Source: Gammaproteobacteria bacterium (GTDB lineage: Bacteria > Pseudomonadota > Gammaproteobacteria > Pseudomonadales > Alcanivoracaceae). From it: a stretch of DNA of 47,083 nt. Positions 16,356-23,799 of this stretch are shown here, in pieces. Both the position numbers and the translations under genes were made by a program. The stretch's first letter is position 1, and each line of letters begins with the position of its first letter. The notes beneath the pieces were generated by a model. It saw only the letters and a program-made list of their open reading frames with translations. It did no database searches and was not told the DNA's origin. Location of the stretch: contig JAGPVL010000016.1 of the NCBI GenBank assembly GCA_018067045.1, positions 1 to 47,083 of the forward strand, in the 5' to 3' direction.

Positions 16356-17198
16356 ATGACTGCCTCCCCTACCGGCCAAATCTACATGCCGACGCAGCGT
16401 AATCTGCATTTCCGGCTGGACCCAGAGAAAATTGCCAACTGGAACAAAGACAGCGCGCACGTCTCTCATTTCATGAATACGTTGTCACTGTTTTTTCCAG
16501 TGGGCGAGCGATTCTTCATCGATAGCGTACGTCATTACCGCGACAGTATTACCGACCCGGAGCTAAAAAAGGCCGTTAAAGCGTTTATTGGTCAGGAAGC
16601 CATGCACGGGCGCGAGCACGAAGAATACAACGGCGCGATGTTTGCGAAAGTACCTGCCACCCGCGGCATGGAGCGCTTCGTTGAATCACTGCTTAATCAG
16701 GTAAAGAAATTGCCCAAAGGCTGGCAGTTATCCGCCACCATTGCGCTGGAGCATTTTACCGCCATTCTAGCCGACGCGCTGCTTACCGAGCCTCGCATTC
16801 TAGAAGACGCAGATTCTCGTTATGCGCTCTTGTGGCGCGGGCATGCGTTGGAAGAAACAGAACACAAGGCAGTCGCGTTTGATGTCTGGGAAGCGGTCAA
16901 AGGCACCGACCCGCTCGCCTATGTGGAAAGAACCGCCGGCCTGTTACTGGCATCCCTGATTTTCTGGTCCATCGCCATTCCCTTTTACCTGCGTGTGCTT
17001 TACCACGAAAAACAGCTCACCAACTTAAAGGGATGGGCCAAATTATTTCACTATGCGTTTGGCAAGGTGGGCACCCTACGTAAATTGATAGGACCGTGGG
17101 CCGATTATTTTCGACCGTCATTCCATCCGTGGGATCACGATAACCGGGAGTTATTGGATCAGTTGGAGGTGTTGGCGAGAGAGGTTGAAGCGGCGTAG
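16356..17198 (+). CDS. COG3687 predicted metal-dependent hydrolase (PF10118)
   Basis: 280 residues from the ATG at 16356, preceded by AAGGAGC. The protein is mostly helical and has repeated Glu/His pairs that look like metal ligands: GQEAMHGREHEEYN (about 78-91), IALEHFTA and HALEETEHKAVAFDVW. A hydrophobic stretch (LLLASLIFWSIAIPFYL, about 217-233) could be one membrane span. The family is called a metal-dependent hydrolase, but the EXXH-type pattern also recalls di-iron carboxylate proteins. The true reaction is not established. It is controlled by the divergent TetR regulator, judged by the operator pair, and ends at a strong terminator. A lipid-related role is inference from that regulator's similarity to FabR. 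Confidence 0.86.
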   Translation: MTASPTGQIYMPTQRNLHFRLDPEKIANWNKDSAHVSHFMNTLSLFFPVGERFFIDSVRHYRDSITDPELKKAVKAFIGQEAMHGREHEEYNGAMFAKVPATRGMERFVESLLNQVKKLPKGWQLSATIALEHFTAILADALLTEPRILEDADSRYALLWRGHALEETEHKAVAFDVWEAVKGTDPLAYVERTAGLLLASLIFWSIAIPFYLRVLYHEKQLTNLKGWAKLFHYAFGKVGTLRKLIGPWADYFRPSFHPWDHDNRELLDQLEVLAREVEAA

Positions 17199-17229
17199 CG
17201 ATTCCTAGGGGCATTGCAATGGCTGCACA

Positions 17230-17259
17230 AAAAAGCCCAGCGTATGCTGGGCTTTTTTG
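17230..17259 (+). terminator. Intrinsic terminator of the COG3687 gene
   Basis: AAAAAAGCCCAGC-GTAT-GCTGGGCTTTTTT is a textbook hairpin with A and T tracts on both sides. It lies 32 bp past the stop at 17198 and can work on both strands. Confidence 0.93.
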
Positions 17260-17347
17260 TTGCCTGCTTCAGTAAGAGAGTTTCTCTAAAGAAGCTTAGG
17301 GTAATATCCATAGCTCCTTCAGAAAATGCCTGTCTCGCTTCGCTTGC

Positions 17348-17377
17348 ACCACCAGCGTTGCAAGCTACGCTGGTGGT
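17348..17377 (-). terminator. Hairpin at the end of the LGFP/HExxH gene
   Basis: ACCACCAGCGT (17348-17358) and ACGCTGGTGGT (17367-17377) form an 11-bp perfect stem with an 8-base loop, touching the stop codon at 17377. No T-tract follows on the minus strand, so it may be an mRNA-end structure rather than a true terminator. Confidence 0.4.
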
Positions 17378-18933
17378 TAGTTCTTATCTGCTAGCGTCGG
17401 CTCGTCCATCACTGCGACGAGTCTCTCAGCCAACACGGCCGCATCATCTTGTTCCATATTTTTATAGTAAGAATAATCTTGTCTTGCAGTGTGCATGTTG
17501 GCGCCGGGCTGACAACAAAGTTCCGTGTGTTCATGCTGCGCGTCCATTGGGTGCGCCTGATTAATTAGCGTTTCCAATTCTTTACCGTCCTCCTGATCGC
17601 CCCACTGATTATTGTTGCCGTACTTGTAAGGCGAAAAAGCTTGTGCCCAACAGTAGCCACCGTCGAATTGCTGTACGTGATAGCGGTTACCCTTAGCGTT
17701 CGTCCAGATATACTCCTCTCCTTTGGGGTAGCCGAGATATGAGGTTGCACCATTGCCCTGCGTGGCAATGTAGGCTTTCCAAATATTGCCTCTCACCACA
17801 TGCAACGCACCCGCGTCAGATTGCATCACACCGCAGCGCCAACCCGAGCTGTGTTTGAAGTCCATAATTACGCCAGGCCCCCACCGATGTATGTTACTCA
17901 CCGGATAGCCAATGCCCGTAACACCGCCGTGATCGAGGAACTTACGCCAGAACTGTGGAGGTATTGCGTATGTGCCGCCAGATGCTGGACGCATAATGGC
18001 GCAGCGCCCATCCGGCGCTACCATATCCTGCACGTCTCCTTCGCCCCAACCATGTACGCGACGGTTTAATGATATTGGGCAGCCAGGCTTGGCTCCCCAA
18101 GCATTGATAAACTCTTGCGGTACGGCTGAACCGTTACCAATCAGGTAACGGGGAGCGGAAGGTGTTCCGGCATCCCACGCATCATTGGTAATGCCGCCTC
18201 GATAGGTGTTTGGGGGGAATTGGTCCCGCACGTTGCCAGAGAGTAGATCTCGATAAAACGCATTCCAGCCATCGGTAGCCGATTTGGGATACTTCCATGC
18301 AGGATTCTGATGGCTTTCTCCGGGAGGAATGGGGTACTGGTAGTGCATATAAAACTGACAAACACCGTGCAGCCATTCGTGAGTAATCAATGCGCCTTGC
18401 TCGATGGTCAGATTGGCCGAGGCGCCAAACCACGCATAGGTTGCGCCGAACGCTACCTGTTCGGCTTTTATCACCGCACGTGAATTGTTGTTGGTATAGG
18501 CAGCCGCGGGGAAATAACCTAACCCTTTACGGTGGTAGGCGCTGTCCAGGCCGGCGCTACCTATCGTCCACGGCTGCACGACGAAAATGGAATCATAGTC
18601 ACCCCAGCGAATAGACCAGCTCCCCAAGGACGCCATCACGGACTGATAAACATCTTCAGGTGTTGCCCATGCAACCATGCCTTTTTTTGCGTCTTTAGGA
18701 TCAACAGGTTTGGATTGGTAGCTACTCATGAAGCGCAGCTCTGGCACCTTCAGGGTTGTTGTAGACAAAGAGACCTTACCCTTGGTGCTGGCGTTCACGA
18801 ACTTACTGAAGGCACTGAAGCCCGGCGCGATGTTGGCCTCCTCTGCTGGCGTAAGCTGATCTGTATACCGTTTGCCATCCAGTATCAGATTGCAGCGGTC
18901 AAAAATAATAATTAGGCAATTCCATTTGCTCAT
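17377..18933 (-). CDS. Putative zinc metallopeptidase (HExxH) with LGFP-like repeats
   Basis: 518 residues; AAGGAG stands directly before the ATG at 18933. There is no Sec signal peptide. Residues 185-189 are HEWLH in the helix context ALITHEWLHGVCQFY, a zincin-type metal site. Histidines and acidic residues follow at 200-225, but a third ligand cannot be fixed by eye. Residues about 334-430 contain at least two LGFP-like units (VTGIGYPVSNIHRWGPGVIM and TSYLGYPKGEEYIWTNAKG). Such repeats are best known from actinobacterial wall-associated proteins. The C-terminus is acidic and His-rich (MDAQHEHTELCC). An envelope- or polymer-directed hydrolase is possible; how it would leave the cell is unclear. 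Upstream DNA is AT-rich, suggesting acquisition. Confidence 0.72.
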   Translation of the reverse strand: MSKWNCLIIIFDRCNLILDGKRYTDQLTPAEEANIAPGFSAFSKFVNASTKGKVSLSTTTLKVPELRFMSSYQSKPVDPKDAKKGMVAWATPEDVYQSVMASLGSWSIRWGDYDSIFVVQPWTIGSAGLDSAYHRKGLGYFPAAAYTNNNSRAVIKAEQVAFGATYAWFGASANLTIEQGALITHEWLHGVCQFYMHYQYPIPPGESHQNPAWKYPKSATDGWNAFYRDLLSGNVRDQFPPNTYRGGITNDAWDAGTPSAPRYLIGNGSAVPQEFINAWGAKPGCPISLNRRVHGWGEGDVQDMVAPDGRCAIMRPASGGTYAIPPQFWRKFLDHGGVTGIGYPVSNIHRWGPGVIMDFKHSSGWRCGVMQSDAGALHVVRGNIWKAYIATQGNGATSYLGYPKGEEYIWTNAKGNRYHVQQFDGGYCWAQAFSPYKYGNNNQWGDQEDGKELETLINQAHPMDAQHEHTELCCQPGANMHTARQDYSYYKNMEQDDAAVLAERLVAVMDEPTLADKN

Positions 18934-19555
18934 GTTGCTCTCCTTGTTAAATGTCTGTTTGGTTTAGGTGTGTGGGCATTCCCTTGCGTGAAAAATAATA
19001 TCTCCTGACCGCATTATTTATTTAAGAAATCACTTATCAATTTTGTACAAAGAAGAATCTGTTTTCCCACACTCCAGTATCAATCTAGCTCTGAAACCAG
19101 CCATTACGAGCGCATGAGCAGCCCGAAAGATGCCATGAGCATATGACTAAAACACGAGGGCCTAGATGGGCGAGCATAGGTAATATGCTTTTTAAAAAAT
19201 ACAGAAATTCGGCGCGGCCGCGCGAAGAGACGGCAAAATATATGGCCACGGTTCGATTTCTCTTATTCTTCTTGTTTCTCATAATGCTGAACGCTATCAG
19301 ATTGGATCGCTTAGGCCAATATCATGTGCAGAGAGGCATTAAACGAACAGTAGCGGCGCGCCTCTTCGCGCTTGTGTTACTACTCTACATACGACGTCAA
19401 CATAAGAGAGAGCATGGCGATTAAGAACATCCACAGTTTTCTTTGGAACACCCGAGTCGTCTTGCGCGCTATAGCTGACAATGGCGAGAAAAAGTTATAG
19501 ATGTCCTTGGTTATTCGTTAGTTATCCGACGGCGCAGGTTGGCTGATTACTTCGG
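18934..19555. other. AT-rich intergenic region (622 bp)
   Basis: It separates the HExxH gene from the KAP NTPase gene, both on the minus strand. The first 130 bp, low in GC, should contain the promoter of the HExxH gene. A plus-strand frame at 19143-19424 (93 codons, with a hydrophobic stretch RFLLFFLFLIMLNAI) has no ribosome site. Part of it is repeated without an open frame near 22.2 kb, so I do not call it a gene. Confidence 0.5.
19260..19322 (+). repeat. Imperfect 63-bp direct repeat, copy A
   Basis: By eye this matches 22195-22257 at about 48 of 63 positions with no gaps. The best block is CTATCAGATTG followed by CGCT, AGGC and AATAT in register. The copies bracket the KAP NTPase gene. 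Confidence 0.6.
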
Positions 19556-21949
19556 CTACATAAATTTATCAATGGCTTGGTAAGCACGAGAATTGACGTC
19601 CATCCCGCTACTCTTTAGGTCGACCAAGAATTTCTTTATGGTCATCTTGAAGCCATGGTCTCTATATCTATTGTCTCCGAATAATCGCTCATCGCTGAAT
19701 ATGGCCTCAAAGTGACCAAAAGATTCCCTGAGGCTCGTACTTCTGTTTGTTTGGGCTATCAGCAACAAAGCGATTGCTGCCGCTACGAACGGTTGTTCCA
19801 TTGTAGACTTCAATCCAATTAAGTGATCGAGGTGACGCTTGAAGTTTTGCGCCGGAAGTACGTTCGGCGCTTTCGAGCGAAACCAGCGCGGATCTGTGAG
19901 AATATAAGCTGAAACACACAGCAAAAATAGACCATCATCAGCGTCAGAAAGGTGTGAAAAGTCCCCAAACTTTTCCTTAAGTTTTGTCAGAAAAGATGGG
20001 TGATTTGATGCCGCATATGAAAAAATTCGAAGAACAGGAATAAATTTCTCCGCCCTCAAGAAACCCCCATAAAAATCCGGAAAAACAAGTAGGTCGGGCA
20101 CCACTTCGCCAGGAAATACATCCAAAACACTAACATCTAGGCTGCCAGAAGAGATGCCATCAACTAAGTACACTCCCCACCCAGATGTCGATTTTATTTT
20201 AATGGGCTCCACGGAGCCTCGCACATCGGAAGAGAAAATGGAGAACACCGCCGACCTGATTGCCAAATAGAAGTCTAGGACGTACTGCGGATCACTGACA
20301 GAGCCAAAATGAATTTCATTGAATAAATTGAATAAATCAATGACTCCTTCTTTGTTATTTGAAAAATTACTTAGTACGTATTTCAAAGCGTCTTGATCAT
20401 AAAGTATTTCAACGGAAGATCCGCGCAGGTAGCTGATAATTTGATTTATATCTTCTAGTTCAAAGCTGGAGCTTTTAAAAAATGGAGATTTATATGAAAA
20501 TAACCCAGAAAGAAAAAATGCAGCCCTGTAATGGCTATAACCATCATCATTCGCTATTCTTGAGTAGAATATTTTATAAGAAATATGTAACGCATCCGAA
20601 TCATCATTACCTATTGTTTTCTTCCAATCACGCGGATCTCTACTAATTAAATCCAGCCTATCAACAAGCCGATGAATGGCGCGAGCAGTGCCGCCATCCG
20701 TGAGATAAATAAGTTGATATTGAGAATCCACGTTAAAGTGATTTGATTTAACAAGCGCTTCCGGAAAGACACCCATAACATCCGCCTTGTTATCTATAGC
20801 CACCTCAATTGATTTCAAGTGAAGGCAGTATAAAAAACAATTAAAGAAATCGACCGAATCTCCATGAAGGCCATGAACAGAAGAGATGGCGTTAACAAGC
20901 TGAACAACATCTCTTAAAGAGGGGGCGCCAAATGCCCATGCGCGGAATATTATATCCTGATACAGGCTTTCATTATTTGCTAGGTTCGGAAAAATCTTCC
21001 TTCCAATTCTCATAAAGTAAGAATATGCGTCCTGCATGGAAATATCTGGAACGCTGTAAACAACATCAAATATCTTTAACGGCATACGCTTAAAATGATC
21101 GGGAAGACTTTTTAAATCCTTCGAATATGAAACGAGAATGTTGATATTTATATCAGAAACTAAAAGCTCCTCTTGAAGAGATCTAAGATCTGAAAGAAAC
21201 TCCCACGCTGCGTCTAACTTTCCGCCAGAAAGCCGATCAATATCATCCACAATGATCAATGTTTTATTTGAGCAAACTTTTTTTAGAACAGAAGAACTTT
21301 TTTGCCTCCAGCTAACACCTATAGACTCTTCCCTCATCTCTATATGAGCCGCGGCCTTGCCCCACAGAGCAGATATTTCTTCATGACCCTCTTCTTGAGA
21401 TTCAATAAACCTATTTAATACAAAAAGTATTAGGCGGATCAGGAAATACCCTAAAACAAGAGTAGAAATAATAAGAGATATAGTAGCCAAGCCGGGAGAC
21501 TTTCTAATCATTATGTCCCCCTCAAACATTACATTCATAAAGAAATCAAGGGAAAAAGGGAGTATCATTAGAGCGAACAAAAATACAACTTGTGGCCGAG
21601 AGGGCCTGAAATCATTCCGTGTTTCAGTGCGGAGATTTTGCGTTACTATATCCTTTAATATCTTTTCCTTTTCCTCAGATCCTTCTGCTAATGACTCGCA
21701 GAAAGATTGATAAATGTTATCATCACTGGCTGACCATATATTAAAACACTTTACCGAAATATCTTCCCGAGATTCGCTTTCAATAATTTTTGCGATAGTA
21801 GACTTTCCCTGGCCCCAGCCACCACGAAGCCCGATGCAGACATTGTCATTGTTATTCACAACTTCAATAATTGAGTTCGCAATCTTTGTGTGTGGTTTAT
21901 GGGGGATTTCATCTATAAATGACGGGGACACTTTTATTAAACGAGTCAT
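19556..21949 (-). CDS. KAP family P-loop NTPase, membrane-inserted
   Basis: 797 residues from the ATG at 21949; an in-frame GTG at 21979 would add ten residues. Walker A is GGWGQGKST (43-51) and Walker B is TLIIVDDID (230-238). Two transmembrane helices (about 121-141 and 154-178) are inserted between them, which is the defining KAP NTPase layout. The roughly 500-residue C-terminal part is helical and unassigned. KAP proteins include Kidins220/ARMS and phage PifA. Bacterial members lie on plasmids and in defence regions, and PifA excludes T7. The gene is much richer in A+T than the housekeeping genes here, has no tight neighbours and is flanked by imperfect direct repeats, so it looks horizontally acquired. 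A defence role is inference. Confidence 0.88.
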   Translation of the reverse strand: MTRLIKVSPSFIDEIPHKPHTKIANSIIEVVNNNDNVCIGLRGGWGQGKSTIAKIIESESREDISVKCFNIWSASDDNIYQSFCESLAEGSEEKEKILKDIVTQNLRTETRNDFRPSRPQVVFLFALMILPFSLDFFMNVMFEGDIMIRKSPGLATISLIISTLVLGYFLIRLILFVLNRFIESQEEGHEEISALWGKAAAHIEMREESIGVSWRQKSSSVLKKVCSNKTLIIVDDIDRLSGGKLDAAWEFLSDLRSLQEELLVSDININILVSYSKDLKSLPDHFKRMPLKIFDVVYSVPDISMQDAYSYFMRIGRKIFPNLANNESLYQDIIFRAWAFGAPSLRDVVQLVNAISSVHGLHGDSVDFFNCFLYCLHLKSIEVAIDNKADVMGVFPEALVKSNHFNVDSQYQLIYLTDGGTARAIHRLVDRLDLISRDPRDWKKTIGNDDSDALHISYKIFYSRIANDDGYSHYRAAFFLSGLFSYKSPFFKSSSFELEDINQIISYLRGSSVEILYDQDALKYVLSNFSNNKEGVIDLFNLFNEIHFGSVSDPQYVLDFYLAIRSAVFSIFSSDVRGSVEPIKIKSTSGWGVYLVDGISSGSLDVSVLDVFPGEVVPDLLVFPDFYGGFLRAEKFIPVLRIFSYAASNHPSFLTKLKEKFGDFSHLSDADDGLFLLCVSAYILTDPRWFRSKAPNVLPAQNFKRHLDHLIGLKSTMEQPFVAAAIALLLIAQTNRSTSLRESFGHFEAIFSDERLFGDNRYRDHGFKMTIKKFLVDLKSSGMDVNSRAYQAIDKFM

Positions 21950-22361
21950 GAAAATTCCATGTTTTATCAAGACACACACGAAGGCCGCGCACTTTTTTCG
22001 CCACCCTACCTCTAGCTAATTAACCATACGTATCTGGAGAAGGCAAAAAAGGGCCAGACTCCTCATTCTTTACCGTCCGAAAAGGGTGAAAAGCGACTAC
22101 GCTGAAGGCTTTATTTCATCATATTTGGTGCTAAACAAGGAGAATTGACATGAACGCGCTTGAATAGACTGTAAAGATATAGTCATGTATCGCCCTCTTA
22201 TTATTCTTGTATCCTTTGGTGCCGGAAACTATCAGATTGAAACGCTCAGGCTAATATAATAAAACTTTTCCGTTCCCCCTTTTTGTCTTTTATTTTTTGC
22301 GACTAAGATTTTCATTTAGGAAAGTAAAGCAGTGTTGATGTCGAATAAACACTAAATAGAA
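21950..22361. other. AT-rich region between KAP NTPase and small immunity-like genes (412 bp)
   Basis: No gene is supported. It holds the KAP promoter region and copy B of the direct repeat (22195-22257). It also has a good ribosome site (AAGGAG) followed by ATG at 22150, but that reading stops after five codons (MNALE), like the severed start of a lost gene. Confidence 0.5.
22195..22257 (+). repeat. Imperfect 63-bp direct repeat, copy B
   Basis: Partner of 19260-19322, about three quarters identical by eye and in the same orientation, 2.9 kb away. Unlike copy A it is not within a long open frame. Confidence 0.6.
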
Positions 22362-22622
22362 CTACATGTTAAATCCACTTTTCCAGTTTTCCTTGGTAGT
22401 TGGATCATCTCTCATTTCATCAACAAAGAATTCGCAGGCATCACTTTCGCTTTCGAAATATTGTTTGGCCGTTTGCAACCCGCGCTCACTGTAAAAGACA
22501 TACCAACCTCTATCGTCCTTCCGTAAGCATAGTGCTTCGTCTTTGATTGCATCATTCAATGAATAGGCAGAAGGCTTGAAGTTTTCCTTAATTAGAATTT
22601 CTCGAAGATCTTTCTTGTCCAT
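22362..22622 (-). CDS. Small acidic protein, candidate immunity protein
   Basis: 86 residues, acidic, with no signal or membrane segment. The pattern GWYVFYSERGLQTAKQYF, then SDACEFFVDEMRDDPTT, is an alpha+beta layout that resembles small immunity proteins of polymorphic toxin systems (Imm59-like in my judgement, by memory only). It is the last gene of the minus-strand series running tpsB, tpsA, 72-residue protein, SseB-like, this gene, with a 71-bp gap to the gene before. It may protect against the toxin at the tpsA end or be an orphan immunity gene. Base composition is AT-rich compared with tpsA. Confidence 0.68.
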   Translation of the reverse strand: MDKKDLREILIKENFKPSAYSLNDAIKDEALCLRKDDRGWYVFYSERGLQTAKQYFESESDACEFFVDEMRDDPTTKENWKSGFNM

Positions 22623-22693
22623 AAATATATCGTCTATTTTGTGATACGTTCAAACTGTCCCGAGTTGAGCGGTTTTTAGTTTACTTGCCTCTG

Positions 22694-23125
22694 CTATTGG
22701 TTCTTCCGCACTGCTTGCAGGTTGCCTGAACACTTAATTTTTATATCCAGAGTAGTCGAAGCGGAAATCTCCAGGCCAGCTCGATAACCTGGATTAACCA
22801 CAATTCCGTATTCCGAGGGCATTCGCAAAAAAAGCTCTTTCCCTTTTATTTTTAGACAATACTTTGCTTTTGACCGTATCACCTTGGCCCGATTAAGTGC
22901 CGTAAAAATTGCCAAAAATTTCTTGCCATTCGACTCGTATAGCAATGGTGTTAAGCTTGCCATGCCATCATCAACTGGCGTTGACGACGGAATAAACAGG
23001 TTGTTCTGCAAAAGAGATAATATGAAGTCGTTTATCGCCAAGCTACCTCTTTGGGCGGACAGAAGGTTCTCTTCCAAATCGTTTTCTGGAACGAATTTTT
23101 CACTTGATGCGCTTGTTTTTGTCAT
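22694..23125 (-). CDS. SseB N-terminal domain protein, probable toxin-linked
   Basis: 143 residues. The pattern LLSAQRGSLAINDFILSLLQNNLFIPSS, then LTPLLYESNGKKFLAIFTALNRA, matches the SseB protein N-terminal domain: short helix, strand with (F/Y)IP, then LAVFT-like strand. The start overlaps the stop of the preceding gene by four bases (ATGA), so the two are translationally coupled. SseB-like domains turn up beside secreted toxins and are suspected to act as immunity or chaperone modules. Here the gene is third in line after tpsA, which supports such a role but does not prove it. Confidence 0.76.
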   Translation of the reverse strand: MTKTSASSEKFVPENDLEENLLSAQRGSLAINDFILSLLQNNLFIPSSTPVDDGMASLTPLLYESNGKKFLAIFTALNRAKVIRSKAKYCLKIKGKELFLRMPSEYGIVVNPGYRAGLEISASTTLDIKIKCSGNLQAVRKNQ

Positions 23126-23340
23126 GACTTTCCAGCCATTTTCCAGTCATCCACGAAAAGTCTCTTCGCCTCGCTCTCCGCAATCACCTGATAGTAGCGC
23201 TCGGCATACAGCCAAAGCGCCCGGCAGTCATCGCACTGCCTCAACCTTAGATGATTGTGGACATCCGTAGCTAAGAGCGGTAGAAGCTGTCCGCTATACA
23301 CCTTTTCGCGACAAATTTTGCACCCCATTTTCCTTGTCAT
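23122..23340 (-). CDS. Small CxxC/CxxC protein following the exoprotein gene
   Basis: 72 residues with two cysteine pairs, CKIC (7-10) and CDDC (36-39), set like a zinc knuckle, and a tryptophan/tyrosine-rich helix after them (ALWLYAERYYQVIAE). It starts 15 bp after the tpsA stop and overlaps the SseB-like gene by four bases, so tpsA, this gene and the SseB-like gene are almost certainly one transcript. In contact-dependent inhibition loci the immunity gene occupies just this position. It is therefore the prime immunity candidate, or a cofactor for the SseB-like protein. No family is recognised. Confidence 0.74.
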   Translation of the reverse strand: MTRKMGCKICREKVYSGQLLPLLATDVHNHLRLRQCDDCRALWLYAERYYQVIAESEAKRLFVDDWKMAGKS

Positions 23341-23355
23341 AATTTCTATTCAGCC

Positions 23356-23799
23356 TCAATAGTACTTAACGGGCGTCCATTCGCCATTCGGACCTATTCT
23401 GAACAGTACGCTGCCTTGTGGAATAGGTTGTGTCCCGGGCACGAATAACTCACGAGTTTCATTTAATAGATACCCTCCATTCGGTTCAGGTAGTCGAATC
23501 GCGGTTTGCCCGCCTTGGAGGTAATGTAAGTAGCCACCTGCATCTTCTGCGGTTGGAGCACGAACAGGCAATCCTTCAGTTTTGAAGCTCAAGCCATAAA
23601 TGTCTCTATCAATCACGTAAGCCTCTAGGATAGAAGGAGAATGACCCGTCCCGCGCAATACATCAGCACCATTACGCATTAGAGACGCGTCATCTAGAGG
23701 CATAAAAAACGCCCCCTTAGGCGGCCCAAGCAGAGGATTCGCAGTCGTGAAAAATTCGACATCTTGTTCGCCAAAAAATCTTACACCAAGTTCAGGCAC
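23356..23799 (-). other. C-terminal effector region of the exoprotein (unassigned)
   Basis: This is residues 2171-2317 of the exoprotein. The opening GVRFFGE and the end ETRELFVPGTQPIPQGSVLF are beta-rich. The latter faintly recalls the Glu-containing strand plus PxG(T/S) loop of ADP-ribosyltransferases, but no full Arg-Ser/Thr-Glu triad can be placed. It may also be an unrelated toxin fold. The position next to small candidate immunity genes is the main reason to call it an effector. Confidence 0.5.

Noticed and set aside
19143-19424. 93-codon plus-strand frame with a hydrophobic stretch
   Set aside because: No ribosome site, and the related repeat near 22.2 kb is not open in this frame, so conservation is not at protein level.
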